Below the pieces are notes generated by a model that saw only the letters and a program-made list of their open reading frames with translations, did no database searches and was not told where the DNA came from. This document shows, piece after piece, positions 18,653 to 26,683 of a stretch of DNA of 64,000 bases. The translations under genes and the position numbers were made by a program. Origin of the DNA: an uncultured Lacinutrix sp. (GTDB taxonomy: Bacteria; Bacteroidota; Bacteroidia; Flavobacteriales; Flavobacteriaceae); the NCBI RefSeq assembly GCF_947500605.1, contig NZ_CANMSJ010000001.1, positions 310,001 to 374,000 of the forward strand. The letters are read 5' to 3'. Within the stretch, counting starts at the first letter, position 1; each line of letters starts with the position of its first letter.

Positions 18653-20977
18653 ATGAAAACATTAACCATTCTATTATTTTTTTGTATACTTAATTCTTTT
18701 GCTCAAGTAGGAATTAATACCGTTACACCAAACTCATCTGCTATGTTAGATGTTTCAAGTACAAATAAAGGTGTACTAATACCAAGAATAGAACTGTCTT
18801 CATCTACAGATACTAGTACAATTGCATCTCCTGAAGAAAGTTTATTAATTTATAATATAGTTACTGTTGGAGATTTAACACCTGGTTATTTTTATTGGAG
18901 TGGAACAGAGTGGTTAAAAATTGCAACTTCAAAAGCGATTAGTAATAATTGGAGTCTTTTAGGTAATATTGGAACAGATGATACAGTAAATTTTATTGGT
19001 ACAACAGACAATGAAAATGTTGTTTTTAAACGTAATAATAACGTGGCTGGTATTTTAGAAAGTAATAATGTTGCATTTGGTGTAAATGCTTTTTCTTCTA
19101 ATACTACAGGTTCTAATAACGCAAGTGTTGGAGTTAATGCATTGAGATATAATACTAGCGGAAGTAATAATGTGGCTCTAGGTCACGATGCATTATTGTC
19201 AAACTCAACAGGTAGTGCTAACACTGCAAATGGTACGGGTGCTTTAGCAGGTAATACCACAGGAGGTAGTAATACTGCTATTGGTACATTTTCATTAGCA
19301 AATAATACATCAGGAACAAATAATACAGGTGTTGGAGGTTTATCTCTTAATAAAAATAGTACAGGAACTAATAATACTGCATTAGGGACACAATCTTTAA
19401 CGGAAAACACAACAGGAACTAATAATACGGCAAGTGGAATGTTTTCACTTTTTGCTAATAAAACAGGTACGCATAATACAGCAAATGGTTCAGAGTCTTT
19501 AACTTATAATACTTCTGGAGATTACAATACTGCTATTGGTACAAATGCTCTATATTCTAATACTTCGGCTAATAATAATACAGCCGTAGGAGCAAATGCA
19601 TTATATGCAAATACTACAGGTACTCATAATACTGCAATGGGAGCAAATGCACTTAACGCAAATGTAAGCGCTAGTAATAACACAGCATTTGGGGAAAATG
19701 CTTTACTTGTTAATACCGCTGGGAAAAGTAATACAGCTGTTGGTGTGTTATCACTTTCATCTAATAATGGACATTACAATACTGCAACAGGAGTAAGTGC
19801 TTTGGGAGCTAATACTACAGCTAGTTATAATACAGCTAATGGTTTTAATGCGCTTAAATCTAATACTACAGCAAGTAGCGTTACAGCTATAGGTTCACAT
19901 GCTCTTTATTCTAATGTTACAGGAGGAGGAAATACAGGTGTGGGTACGCGTTCTCTTTATAGTAATGTTTCTGGAGGAAGTAATACAGCAGTAGGCCACA
20001 AAGCTCTTGAGTTAAATACAGTTGGAGCAAATAATACAGCAATAGGAGTTAATGCTTTAATTCAGAATGAATCTGGATCGAACAATACCACAAGTGGCGT
20101 TAATTCGCTTAAAAATAATGTAACTGGAGAAGGAAATACAGTAGTAGGTTCTAATGCGATGTTTAGTAATACATCAGGTTATGAAAACACTGCTATTGGG
20201 AAAGGATCTATGAGAGGTAATGTAGAAGGATTTCGTAATGTAGGAATTGGTGTAAATGCAGTATTTTCTAATACTACTGGTGACTATAATACAGGATTAG
20301 GTGGAACTTCTCTAAATGATAATACAGAAGGAATTGGGAATACTGCATCTGGATATAGTTCTTTGTCTAAAAACATTTCGGGAGACTATAATAGTGCAAT
20401 GGGTTATCAATCTGCTAGATTTTTAATAACAGGTAATAATAATATCGCAATAGGTTATAGGTCTTTAGATAATGTAACAACTGGAAATAATAATATAGGA
20501 ATAGGTTTTTCGTCTGTAGTACCAGACCCATCAGCCGATAATCAGATAAGAATAGGTGGAACTGCAATAACATATGCAGGAGTGCAAGTAGCATGGACAA
20601 TCACTTCTGATAAAAGATGGAAAAACACCATTGAAGACTCAGATTTAGGATTAAATTTCATTAATAAACTACGTCCAGTATCGTATTTAAGAAATAACGA
20701 TGAGAGTAGTAAATTAGAATATGGTTTTATAGCACAAGAATTAAAAGAAACATTAAAAAATAGCAGTTCTAAAACTAACGGAATTATTACTGAAGATACT
20801 GAAGGCATGCTAAGTGTTAGATATAACGATTTAATGGCTCCAATGGTAAAAGCTATTCAAGAACAAGATGAAGAGATTCAGTTACTAAAGTCAGAAAATG
20901 AAGCTTTAAAAGCAAAACATCAAGCAATAGAAAACGAGATAAAAGAAATTAAAAACTTATTATTAAATAAAAAATAA
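18653..20977 (+). CDS. Large fibre/adhesin-like protein with left-handed head repeats and C-terminal S74 chaperone domain
   Basis: This 774-residue exported protein has a signal peptide ending SFAQ, then the Bacteroidota tail-fibre start VGINTVTPNSSAMLDVSS. Residues about 130-620 are some two dozen or more degenerate repeats of about 14-16 residues with the core GSNNTAVGxNAL, like the left-handed beta-roll of YadA-type trimeric heads. The C-terminus is an intramolecular chaperone (peptidase S74) domain, TSDKRWKNTIEDS then YGFIAQELKE, ending in a coiled coil. In phage fibres this domain trimerises and cuts itself off. A trimeric surface fibre is the likely product. No phage structural genes are nearby. 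Confidence 0.88.
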   Translation: MKTLTILLFFCILNSFAQVGINTVTPNSSAMLDVSSTNKGVLIPRIELSSSTDTSTIASPEESLLIYNIVTVGDLTPGYFYWSGTEWLKIATSKAISNNWSLLGNIGTDDTVNFIGTTDNENVVFKRNNNVAGILESNNVAFGVNAFSSNTTGSNNASVGVNALRYNTSGSNNVALGHDALLSNSTGSANTANGTGALAGNTTGGSNTAIGTFSLANNTSGTNNTGVGGLSLNKNSTGTNNTALGTQSLTENTTGTNNTASGMFSLFANKTGTHNTANGSESLTYNTSGDYNTAIGTNALYSNTSANNNTAVGANALYANTTGTHNTAMGANALNANVSASNNTAFGENALLVNTAGKSNTAVGVLSLSSNNGHYNTATGVSALGANTTASYNTANGFNALKSNTTASSVTAIGSHALYSNVTGGGNTGVGTRSLYSNVSGGSNTAVGHKALELNTVGANNTAIGVNALIQNESGSNNTTSGVNSLKNNVTGEGNTVVGSNAMFSNTSGYENTAIGKGSMRGNVEGFRNVGIGVNAVFSNTTGDYNTGLGGTSLNDNTEGIGNTASGYSSLSKNISGDYNSAMGYQSARFLITGNNNIAIGYRSLDNVTTGNNNIGIGFSSVVPDPSADNQIRIGGTAITYAGVQVAWTITSDKRWKNTIEDSDLGLNFINKLRPVSYLRNNDESSKLEYGFIAQELKETLKNSSSKTNGIITEDTEGMLSVRYNDLMAPMVKAIQEQDEEIQLLKSENEALKAKHQAIENEIKEIKNLLLNKK

Positions 20978-21083
20978 TAAACTTTATTTCTTCACTTTAT
21001 GTAAGATGGTATTTCAATCTCAAAATTGTCTCAAGTCTCGATCTGTTTTATCTAAAATCACTAAAAAAACAAAAGATATATAG

Positions 21084-21091
21084 TAATTTTG
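21084..21091 (+). promoter_or_regulatory. Bacteroidota -7 box (TAATTTTG) for the DUF6642-like gene
   Basis: A perfect TAnnTTTG lies 31 bases before the TTG at 21123. Transcription from about 21098 supports that TTG as start, because the in-frame stretch above it begins with a stop codon inside this box. Confidence 0.55.
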
Positions 21092-21122
21092 TGCTTTATA
21101 TACTATCCATAAATCCATAAAT

Positions 21123-21722
21123 TTGTTAGATAAAAGACAACAACTACCACAAGAACAATTAATAGATACAGATTATTTTATATACTGTTTAGAGGCTGTT
21201 GAAGATATAGAAATAGATACAGTTACCGAAGCACAGAAAAAACTAAAACAATTAACTACGCAATATGGTGTAACCAGTATTTATAATACATGCGACACTA
21301 TTGAAGGATTAGAAACTAGTATAAACACATTGGTATTAGATGATCATAATTTTAAAGATTATGAAATAATATACTTCGTTATACCAGGCGAAGCAAATAA
21401 CATTTGTTTAAACGATTACTATTATAGTCTACAAGAAATTGCCGAAATTTTCGAAGGACGATTAGAAGGCAAGATTTTACATTTCTCAAATGCTAAAGTT
21501 CTAGATTTAGACCAAGAAGAAGCACAATATTTTTTAGATGTCACAGGTGCAAAAGGGATTTCAGGATACGGTAATGAAAGTATTGGAATAACTAGCTCAA
21601 ATCTTGATATAGCATTCTTTAACTTATTTAAAGAAGATGATAATATGTTAGATGTTGTAGAAGAATTACATCAAAAACATTATAAAATGTGCAAACTACT
21701 AGATTTTAGATTGTATTATTAA
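21123..21722 (+). CDS. DUF6642-like protein, putative degenerate caspase-like fold
   Basis: This is a 199-residue cytosolic protein starting at TTG; no ATG exists before the last quarter of the frame. The sequence follows the DUF6642 pattern as I recall it: YFIYCLEA near the start, then IIYFVIPGE, EIAEIFEGRLEGKILHFSNA, and YFLDVTGAKGISGYG. In relatives I recall a His in an AFHG-like strand end and a Cys in an HFGSC-like one, resembling a caspase/CHAT dyad. Here those positions read VIPG and FSNA, so activity may be lost. The next gene, 505 bases on, is a STAND NTPase, but the two have separate promoters. Confidence 0.65.
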   Translation: MLDKRQQLPQEQLIDTDYFIYCLEAVEDIEIDTVTEAQKKLKQLTTQYGVTSIYNTCDTIEGLETSINTLVLDDHNFKDYEIIYFVIPGEANNICLNDYYYSLQEIAEIFEGRLEGKILHFSNAKVLDLDQEEAQYFLDVTGAKGISGYGNESIGITSSNLDIAFFNLFKEDDNMLDVVEELHQKHYKMCKLLDFRLYY

Positions 21723-21848
21723 ATTAAGGATTTTATAATTTGACTTAATAACTAATTGTAGTTCTGAAGCTTTTTAAGAACTCCCGTATTTGAAAAAACT
21801 TGAACCATTGTACAGAATATTTAATTTATAGGAGAAGTAAAACATTAA

Positions 21849-22036
21849 AGTTTAATTACCAAAGTACAAACGTTTGTTATGAAAACAACACATTGTGGGA
21901 TATTTTACATAATATTGAATTATATCTCTTACACAGTAACAAAGATCATACTTATTACTTAATGTTGTTTTAATATTGAATCATCCACAGGATTATCCAA
22001 TATTAAAAGTGTACTATAATGTTCTGCGTTATGTAA
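21849..22036 (+). repeat. Diverged direct repeat, upstream copy flanking the STAND gene
   Basis: This stretch aligns with 26322-26464. The block from 21877 (TTATGAAAAC) matches 39 of 51 positions without gaps, the 28 bases before it also align without gaps, and GTACTATAAT followed by TTATGTAA recurs after an indel. Position 21901-21916 is the exact reverse complement of part of the repeat at the STAND gene stop codon. Confidence 0.7.
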
Positions 22037-22041
22037 CTTTG
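22034..22041 (+). promoter_or_regulatory. Possible -7 box (TAACTTTG) for the STAND gene
   Basis: It matches TAnnTTTG but lies 187 bases before the ATG and overlaps the edge of the diverged repeat. It is the only clear match in the spacer. Confidence 0.4.
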
Positions 22042-22227
22042 CTTTGGTTAAAAGCGAAAATTGTTACTACAGTTTATTGAAAAAATTTATTCTAAAAAGT
22101 TTCTTTTACAATGTTAATGGAACACTCTTTTTACGAAGCGACGATAGGAGAGAAGTGAAATGTGTGTGGAATGAAAATCTTAATGTAATAAATTAAATAA
22201 TTTAACAATCTTTCCTACATTAGTGAA

Positions 22228-25200
22228 ATGATTAATATTGAGTTTCTAAACCAACTTTTGCCATATTTGAAGTTCCTATTTAGAAGAAATAGTTATAGAT
22301 TATCTATAGGTGTTCTTATGTTTCGAGCAATTTCAGAATTTAGTCTATATTTTGCAATAGATGATGTTGCAGTTTTATATAGTTATATAAATGATTTCCT
22401 TGGCGACTATTTTGGTGGTTTTATTATAGTTATTTTAAAGATTTTTGTTTTTACGGATAGTTTGTGGGTATTTGGACTATTATGCGCGTTTATTTTACTA
22501 TTACTCTATGCTAATTACAAAGAAAATCAAATTCGCAATAGCATTTATAAAGAAAAAGGACATGAGCCAATAATCTCAAAATCATATTTAAACCGGAATA
22601 TTGATAAAACTTTATATAAAAAAATAAAAAATGATAAAATTTTATTATTAGCTGGTGAATCTTTCTGTGGTAAATCCGAAATTTCTAAACAAATAGCATA
22701 TAAACTAAATAATGAAGGATATCTATTTAAAAGAGTAGATGATACAAAAGAAGCAATTTCATTTTTAACCGTTAAAGATAATATTAAAAGAATATGTGTT
22801 CTGGAAGATCCATTTGGTCATACATTTTCTAATGAGAAGGAGAATGAATTACGAAACTTGAATAATCTTATTGATAATTTAAGTTCTAAAAGTTTACTTA
22901 TTGTCACAACAAGGACTGAAGTTCTATTGAATGTTTCTGGTGCTAAATCAATAGATGAATTACAAATCAATAAATTCAAATGGATAGACTTATCAAATAG
23001 AAATAGTAACTTCTTAATTAAATTATGGAAATCAGTTACTAAAGAACAGGATTTATCTGAAACTAATATAGAACTTGTTACTGACTATCTTAAAAATGAA
23101 AATATTTTACAAATTGGACAATTAATCCATTTATCACGAATAGAAGAGTTAAAGGAAAAAAATTATTCAATCGAAGAATTAATTCATTTTGCACAAGTAG
23201 ACGCAAAAGAATTGAGCGCATCTATTTTTAAGTTAGAAAATCAAACATGGTACTTAATGGCTATTTTTGCTTTTACGTTAGATACTTTTAATGGTGTTTC
23301 TTTTTCTGATTTACAGTATATTTTGAATAAATCAAAGGGGAATTTGAGTCTTGAAGAATATTCAATTTTTACAAGTATTGAAATAACTGGAGAAGAAAAA
23401 GAATTCATTTTTCCTTCATATCAAATATCAGAAAATACTATTGATGATTTTACTAGTGAGCTTTCTTTTTTAGAAAGAAGAGGATATATTAAGCTTGTAA
23501 ATTCAAAATATATATTTACTCATCCACAATATAAGGAAATTGCAAAATATGTGTTTAAAGGATTAAGTGGTTCACAACAAAAGAAAATCATAATCAATAT
23601 TTTCAATTCTCTAACTTGTTTAAATATTGAGGTAGCACATAACACAGCAAAATCTTTAGATTTTATTTTTGAAAACTTAAATAAATCTTTCCATGAAGAC
23701 TTGTTTAAATCAATTTATAAAGTATATGACAGCAGTCTATTTCCGAAAGTAATTGATAGATGTTTTATCCTATTATTAAATAAATTAGAAACTATAGAAT
23801 CAAAAGAATTAACAAGAGATATTCTATTTAAACTTGAAACTTCTAGAGAAGAGGCTGATATTATTTATTATATGAATGAGCCAATAAAATGGAGGAAGTC
23901 AGACCATTTTAATGAATATTTTAATTTAAGTAATGAAGAAGAATACAACGATATTTCCTCAAAAAATCTTCAAAATAAGGAGGTATCAACCAAGGAAGTC
24001 TTTCAAGCGTTGAAATATCAAAAAATCAATAGGCCAAATATAAATATTGAATTAATAGTACTGGGATTGAAAAGTGATGAAGTATTTGTAAGGAATTTGT
24101 CTGCTTATAATTATATGACACGTTTAACAACAATTAACGACAATTCTATCTTTGAGACCATTATTAACGATAGTCATCCTTCAGTTATTTTTAATGGATT
24201 AAAAGCTTTTTTTGAAAATTTATTCAATTATGACAAGGCCACTTTAGATTTTTGCTTAGATAAATTCAAAACATTATTTAGTGATGACAAGATATTTTGT
24301 ATTAGGTCGAGTAGTTTAATGACAACATTTTCTACTGACTATGCTCATGAAAGCGTAAACTGGAGAGAAATAGAAGAAGCAAACGGAAATAAAATTTGGT
24401 ACTCATGGGGAGAATTATTTCCAATATTTCTGAACAGTTTCCCCAGTAATGTTAGGTTTCCACATACACCACGGTTTTCTGGTACGATTAGAGATTCTGT
24501 TACTAAACTTACTCCAAGTCAAGGATTAATAATTGCAGAACACCTTTTTAAATATATTTACCATAATATAAACAAAAGATTATTTGACACTCACGAGCTA
24601 ATTCTTACCGATTTCTTAATTAAAGTAACGGAGAATGAGCCTGAAATAAGATATGACTTGTTTAAAAAAATATTTAGCGTAAGTGATACGGGTTTTTTTA
24701 TATATTCTTATAGTTGGATAGTCAGTAAATGGGACAAACTTACTGCTCATGAAATACAATTTATTCTTGATGTTTTATCCTCAGATAGAGCAGATTTAAC
24801 ATGGCTTAGGGCAGGTGCAGTTTCTGTAAATTATGAGCCACCTAAGGAGATTCAAAAATTAATTTTTAATGATGAATTGTATTTTAGTCATAATATACCA
24901 GATTTCGTAAGTAAAATGGATTCGAATTTATTTTTGAATTCATTAAAAATTTACACAGGAGATGCACACATTATTGATTGGTATGGTTTAGGTCATGGAA
25001 GCGAAGTCTGGAAAAAAGTTTGTGTCTATATTCTCGAAAACAACCATAAAAATGGTTTTGAAATGGCATTACTGCATTTCTTGAATGATTTTATTAATGG
25101 AGCATGGGATGAAGGCTGGGGAAGCATGAAAGATTTATGGAAAAAATTATTTAATAATCATGATGATCAAGAGTATTTAGTAAATCTGCTAATTGAAGAA

Positions 25201-25737
25201 ATATCTGAATGTACTTGCAATCTAGAAAACATAAAGTATGCGTTTAAAATAATTATTAAATGGTATAAGAAAAACAATAGAATTGATGATTTAGTCAAAA
25301 TAGTATGTGATAAAATTGAGATTCTTACAATAACATCACCTAAGGAAGACATAATTACCTTCTTGGGTTATAAGAAATTTCTATTTAAAAAAATCATTCC
25401 TTCTCTTGAAGGGCATAATGAGGTTATAACATTAGTTCACGAGTTAAAAACAAAGCAATTTGATGAAGAAACAACTGATAAAAAAGTTAATAGAGTTGTT
25501 GAATTATCGAATTTGAATCAAATTAGACTTTATTTTGTTTTCGACTTTATTAAAGAAATTGCTGAAGAAAATAGGATAGGGGAAGAGAACATTAAAAAAT
25601 TAAAAAACATCCCAAATTTGATTGAATACACTCAAAATAAACATAAAGAAAAAAAACCCACGCATGATGATTATTATGGACTTGACGAATGGGTTAGTTT
25701 ATTAGGTGTGCCAGATTTAGAATATGAAGCACTTTAA
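22228..25737 (+). CDS. Membrane-anchored nSTAND3-type NTPase
   Basis: This is a 1169-residue protein. The first about 95 residues contain hydrophobic segments (FGGFIIVILKIFVF and LWVFGLLCAFILLLLYA), predicted to anchor it in the inner membrane. A P-loop GESFCGKS sits at 143-150, a Walker B-like VLEDPFG near 192-198 and a sensor strand LLIVTTRTE near 221-229; the DPFG ending is typical of the nSTAND3 group. The remaining about 700 residues are helical and look like a HEAT/TPR-type recognition region. STAND proteins of this shape often act in phage defence; here the membrane segments would be the effector or localiser. That role is inferred. The gene is AT-rich and flanked by repeats. Confidence 0.82.
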   Translation: MINIEFLNQLLPYLKFLFRRNSYRLSIGVLMFRAISEFSLYFAIDDVAVLYSYINDFLGDYFGGFIIVILKIFVFTDSLWVFGLLCAFILLLLYANYKENQIRNSIYKEKGHEPIISKSYLNRNIDKTLYKKIKNDKILLLAGESFCGKSEISKQIAYKLNNEGYLFKRVDDTKEAISFLTVKDNIKRICVLEDPFGHTFSNEKENELRNLNNLIDNLSSKSLLIVTTRTEVLLNVSGAKSIDELQINKFKWIDLSNRNSNFLIKLWKSVTKEQDLSETNIELVTDYLKNENILQIGQLIHLSRIEELKEKNYSIEELIHFAQVDAKELSASIFKLENQTWYLMAIFAFTLDTFNGVSFSDLQYILNKSKGNLSLEEYSIFTSIEITGEEKEFIFPSYQISENTIDDFTSELSFLERRGYIKLVNSKYIFTHPQYKEIAKYVFKGLSGSQQKKIIINIFNSLTCLNIEVAHNTAKSLDFIFENLNKSFHEDLFKSIYKVYDSSLFPKVIDRCFILLLNKLETIESKELTRDILFKLETSREEADIIYYMNEPIKWRKSDHFNEYFNLSNEEEYNDISSKNLQNKEVSTKEVFQALKYQKINRPNINIELIVLGLKSDEVFVRNLSAYNYMTRLTTINDNSIFETIINDSHPSVIFNGLKAFFENLFNYDKATLDFCLDKFKTLFSDDKIFCIRSSSLMTTFSTDYAHESVNWREIEEANGNKIWYSWGELFPIFLNSFPSNVRFPHTPRFSGTIRDSVTKLTPSQGLIIAEHLFKYIYHNINKRLFDTHELILTDFLIKVTENEPEIRYDLFKKIFSVSDTGFFIYSYSWIVSKWDKLTAHEIQFILDVLSSDRADLTWLRAGAVSVNYEPPKEIQKLIFNDELYFSHNIPDFVSKMDSNLFLNSLKIYTGDAHIIDWYGLGHGSEVWKKVCVYILENNHKNGFEMALLHFLNDFINGAWDEGWGSMKDLWKKLFNNHDDQEYLVNLLIEEISECTCNLENIKYAFKIIIKWYKKNNRIDDLVKIVCDKIEILTITSPKEDIITFLGYKKFLFKKIIPSLEGHNEVITLVHELKTKQFDEETTDKKVNRVVELSNLNQIRLYFVFDFIKEIAEENRIGEENIKKLKNIPNLIEYTQNKHKEKKPTHDDYYGLDEWVSLLGVPDLEYEAL

Positions 25738-25755
25738 TATTATGTAAAATAGAAT
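25734..25755 (+). repeat. 22-bp exact direct repeat spanning the STAND stop codon (copy 1)
   Basis: The sequence beginning TTAATATTATGTAAAATA includes the TAA stop of the STAND gene and is repeated exactly at 26452-26473. A 16-base core also occurs inverted at 21901-21916. Confidence 0.85.
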
Positions 25756-26189
25756 CTCAATATTTAACTTGGCCTCATAGAATTTTGGTCAAAACAATAG
25801 GAGAAATGAGCGTCCATATTTTAGGGGTTTAGTAATACTGTTTCTTAAAAGTTTCAATTTTACAAGGGATTTCAAAACAATGTTAACCAGTTTCAATGTT
25901 TCCTAAAATATAGTGAATGAGCCGTAAATTGTTTCCAAAATTATATGCAGCCTTGAATTTTTGTTTCTTTTGTTTCAAGACAAAAGATAATGAAAGAATA
26001 AAAAAAAGATTAATTGAAGTTCTAAATATAACAAGTGCATAGAATTTTATTTTTCTTAAAATTTATGCTCTTGTGGCAAGATTACGAGAATCGTCTAAAA
26101 TTTTTTATTACGTACATTTTGTCGAATACGCGATTTTTAATACAGCGCAAAAAGGCTAGCTTTTATTTTGGCGTTGGCAAGCGTTGGAT

Positions 26190-26270
26190 AATTGTGTGTA
26201 AAATAAATTGCCAGAGCAATTTGATTTTATAAAACAATCGAGCGCTTGGTAGCGGCTATTTTACATAACG
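26190..26270 (+). repeat. Structured intergenic element with terminal inverted motif
   Basis: TGTAAAATA near the left end pairs perfectly with TATTTTACA near the right end (before TAACGGC), enclosing about 60 bases with the cores GCCAGAGC and GAGCGCTTGGTAGCGGC. The same TATTTTACATAA end motif recurs at 21901 and, inverted, at 25740 and 26458. Confidence 0.45.
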
Positions 26271-26321
26271 GCTAATTATAGATACAAATGTTTTTAAACG
26301 CTGCGAAGCAAACCGCTTATT

Positions 26322-26464
26322 AGTTTAATGACCCAAGTTCTAATTATTCTTATGAAAACGAATGTTCCTGGGATATTTAACATAATACTACATTATAGCT
26401 ATCAAATGGATAAACCACTCTTATTAACTAAACAATACATTTGTACTATAATTAATATTATGTA
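26322..26464 (+). repeat. Diverged direct repeat, downstream copy flanking the STAND gene
   Basis: This is the partner of 21849-22036. Shared landmarks in the same order are AGTTTAAT, TTATGAAAAC, GGGATATTT, ACATAATA, CTTATTA, GTACTATAAT and TTATGTAA. The copies enclose about 4.3 kb including the STAND gene. Confidence 0.7.
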
Positions 26465-26473
26465 AAATAGAAT
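26452..26473 (+). repeat. 22-bp exact direct repeat (copy 2)
   Basis: It is identical over 22 bases to 25734-25755, and 696 bases of non-coding DNA lie between the two copies. Confidence 0.85.
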
Positions 26474-26683
26474 TTTTTAAACCAAACAATAAAACTTTAC
26501 GTCCATACAAAAATCAAATTATAGATAAAACATAAATTTAAGAGTAAATAAATTGAGTTACCAAACGAATATTAACAAAAACACTTATCATTAAATTAAG
26601 CGTATTTTTATTATATAATTGTAATAAATTAAAAAACAGAATCTACTTTAGATTATATTATTAATAATAATTTCATTTTAATA

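Larger units (their letters stand above)
21723..22227 (+). other. 505-base non-coding spacer before the STAND gene
   Basis: No credible ORF is seen. It contains the upstream copy (21849-22036) of a diverged direct repeat that recurs at 26322-26464, an inverted copy of the gene-end repeat at 21901-21916, and a -7-like box TAACTTTG at 22034-22041. If that box is used, the STAND mRNA has a leader of about 180 bases. Confidence 0.7.
25738..26683 (+). other. 946-base non-coding region downstream of the STAND gene
   Basis: No convincing gene is present; the 65-codon ORF at 26035 looks fortuitous. The region contains a hairpin-prone segment at about 26190-26270 with a locally GC-richer core, the downstream copy of the diverged direct repeat (26322-26464), the second 22-bp repeat (26452-26473) and an orphan -7-like box TACATTTG at 26436. 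It may be a remnant or a structured intergenic element. Confidence 0.6.

Noticed and set aside
19080-20520. Array-like DNA repeats (AATAATAC units)
   Set aside because: They come from the GSNNTAVG protein repeats; there are no regularly sized unique spacers, so this is not a CRISPR array.
26035-26232. 65-codon ORF in the spacer downstream of the STAND gene
   Set aside because: Its translation is a low-complexity hydrophobic/basic mix without a recognisable pattern, it crosses the hairpin-prone segment, and no promoter lies at a proper distance.
25734-26473. Possible integron attC site or phage att site
   Set aside because: Without an integrase gene and with only partial similarity to the attC core, the evidence supports only a repeat call.
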